Shown here: positions 62,665-64,000 of the stretch, in pieces
Numbering within the stretch: the first letter of the stretch is position 1
Layout of the letters: the number at the start of each line of letters is the position of its first letter
Origin: Viscum album
Lineage: Eukaryota > Streptophyta > Magnoliopsida > Santalales > Viscaceae
NCBI GenBank assembly: GCA_963277665.1
Contig: OY728165.1
Span: 1,754,324,772-1,754,388,771 of the forward strand
Length of the DNA stretch: 64,000 nucleotides
Direction: 5' to 3'
Program-made: the position numbers and the translations under genes
Notes under the pieces: generated by a model
Told to the model about the DNA's origin: nothing
What the model saw: the letters and a program-made list of their open reading frames with translations, nothing else
Databases searched by the model: none

Positions 62665-64000
62665 TGTAACAACCAATAGTTTGTAAATGATATTAGAAAT
62701 AAAAGTGTGTTATATTATTTCATATTTTATTATCCACATACGAAAAAAATGAGAATAATTTATTTCTTTAATGAAAACATTTACATTAGTCAGCAATTCG
62801 ACCCATGAAATTTTCAAAAAGTACAATGGGATAAAAATAAAAAATTAATAAAAGAATAATGGAAAAATATGGATCACCCCAAGATTCTAGAATTATCTCC
62901 CTATGAACAAAACTATCAAAATTTAGTAAAATATTATTAAAAAATAGATATATTTAATTTTTTTATAGAAGACTGAGAGTAAGTAAGGTGAATAATTAAT
63001 GATAGAATTAAGAGGAATTTATATGAGGCAATATGACCATGATAATAGAAACATGATCATTAGAAAAAATAACATGACCATTTAGAATGGTTACATAAAA
63101 TTTGGAATAGTAATATTACATAAAAATAATGAAATGTAACATAAATGATAGTTATCATGAAAAATATAACTAAATAAAAATATTATAACACCAAAATATA
63201 AATATCAATATTAAAAACACAAATAAATTTTAATATCTATTCTAATAAATTTAATTTTAATATTAAAAAATATAAACTTCCCATGACCTAAAATTATTTT
63301 TATAAAACTATTTTCATTTATGAAATAAAAATGTCGAAAAATGTTAATGATATTGTTCAGGTAATTTTATGAAATACATCGATTTTTATGTGAATTTTAA
63401 AAAAACATAATTGTTATCTAACCAATGTATTTTTGACCACATCATTTATGAGGTAATAATGAAATAATACTTTATAGGACACAAAAATCAAACAAAAGAT
63501 GTGTAATTTAATAAATGAATCAATAATTTTCAATAAACATGTTTCCCAAAACTAAAAATTAAATTCCATAAGCTGAAGTCAAATGAATTCCTTTGAAAAT
63601 ATTATTTTTCATTTTTTCACTTTTATATTTAATAAAATGTTGAACAGTAATTATAAAGGTGTTAAATGTCTTAATAAATTATGTTTTATTCATATATGAT
63701 TAGTTATTTCAATAATATCACTATTAAATAATTTAACTAGGATATAGTATTATATTCATTATTTTATTATTAATATACCCCTCTCCTCATTTATAAATAA
63801 CCCATAACCATCCCCATGGAAAACCACTTCTACGTCACCTACCTAACCTAATTATTTAGTAATATAATCTCTTTTAATCCACTTATAATCCATAGGGATG
63901 TGATGGGGTAAAAAAATCTCATTCATCGATGATGTGTAATTTTGTACAAGAGAAGAAACAACAAGAAAAAAGTATGTTTTTTAACTCTTTTATAATTTTT
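62665..64000 (+). repeat. Element F 3' LTR (partial, continues right of window)
   Basis: It starts tgtaacaaccaatag and follows the 5' LTR through aaatatggatcacccca (near 62862) to the promoter region. The rest lies beyond the window. Confidence 0.75.
63792..63799 (+). promoter_or_regulatory. LTR TATA box, element F 3' LTR
   Basis: TATAAATA lies within ctctcctcatttataaata, followed by the same C-rich block as in the 5' LTR (ccatggaaaac against ccgtggaaaac). Confidence 0.6.

Larger units (their letters stand above)
54962..64000 (+). mobile_element. Element F: decayed Ty3/gypsy retrotransposon, right end beyond window
   Basis: The 5' LTR starting at 54962 and the 3' LTR starting at 62665 share tgatatt..aaataaa, gtgttatattat, an aaatatggatcacccca block and a TATA box at matching distance (about 1162 and 1127 bp from the start). 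Between them lie protease, RT, RNase H and integrase in gypsy order on the plus strand, ending in a LF* C-terminus, a purine tract and the LTR. Stops and shifts occur throughout. The 3' LTR is truncated by the window, so the right target site is not visible. Confidence 0.85.

Noticed and set aside
1..64000. Organellar DNA, suggested by the very high AT content
   Set aside because: No organelle gene was recognised, and the content is nested nuclear-type LTR retrotransposons.

Overview
The window is a plant nuclear, heterochromatin-like segment, very AT-rich and built almost entirely of old LTR retrotransposons nested in or next to each other. No intact host gene, rRNA or true tRNA gene was recognised. 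The plant assignment rests on tRNA-Met primer binding sites (TGGTATCAGAG) beside long LTRs, on Ty3/gypsy and Ty1/copia polyprotein remnants of plant type, on one tRNA-like SINE, and on decay in which CpG-rich motifs have become TpG/CpA as expected of methylated DNA. The species cannot be named from the sequence.

Layout. (C) 1-7893, minus strand: decayed Ty3/gypsy element whose left (3') LTR runs off the window. (D) about 8.2-13.7 kb, plus strand: Ty1/copia remnant with integrase, reverse transcriptase and RNase H. 13.7-16.9 kb is unrecognised. (E) 16863-45877, plus strand: copia-like element with LTR-like copies of about 1.1 kb at each end, gag and integrase remnants, apparently split by two later insertions. 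(A) 22005-33364, minus strand: element with very long LTRs (4574 and 4564 bp) around only 2.2 kb of interior, which holds a gag zinc-knuckle fragment and no pol; its structure is that of a non-autonomous gag-only (TR-GAG/LARD-like) element. (B) 33368-44352, plus strand: nearly full-length but stop-riddled Ty3/gypsy element with LTRs of 2749 and 3387 bp carrying three tandem-repeat arrays, one a GC-rich ~30-bp minisatellite. 45.9-54.9 kb is AT-rich with only weak coding traces. (F) 54962 to beyond 64000, plus strand: Ty3/gypsy element with recognisable protease, RT, RNase H and integrase, and a 3' LTR cut by the window edge.

No element looks autonomous. The RT catalytic region is altered in every copy where it could be read, and reading frames are broken throughout. 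The least expected signal is a set of three ~50-bp hairpin motifs, about 190 bp apart, in the LTRs of A and (degenerate) of C. Their stems differ in sequence but keep pairing, and they lie in the part of the LTR predicted to be transcribed on the minus strand. All boundaries were read by eye from repeat ends, PBS and PPT; no alignment was run.
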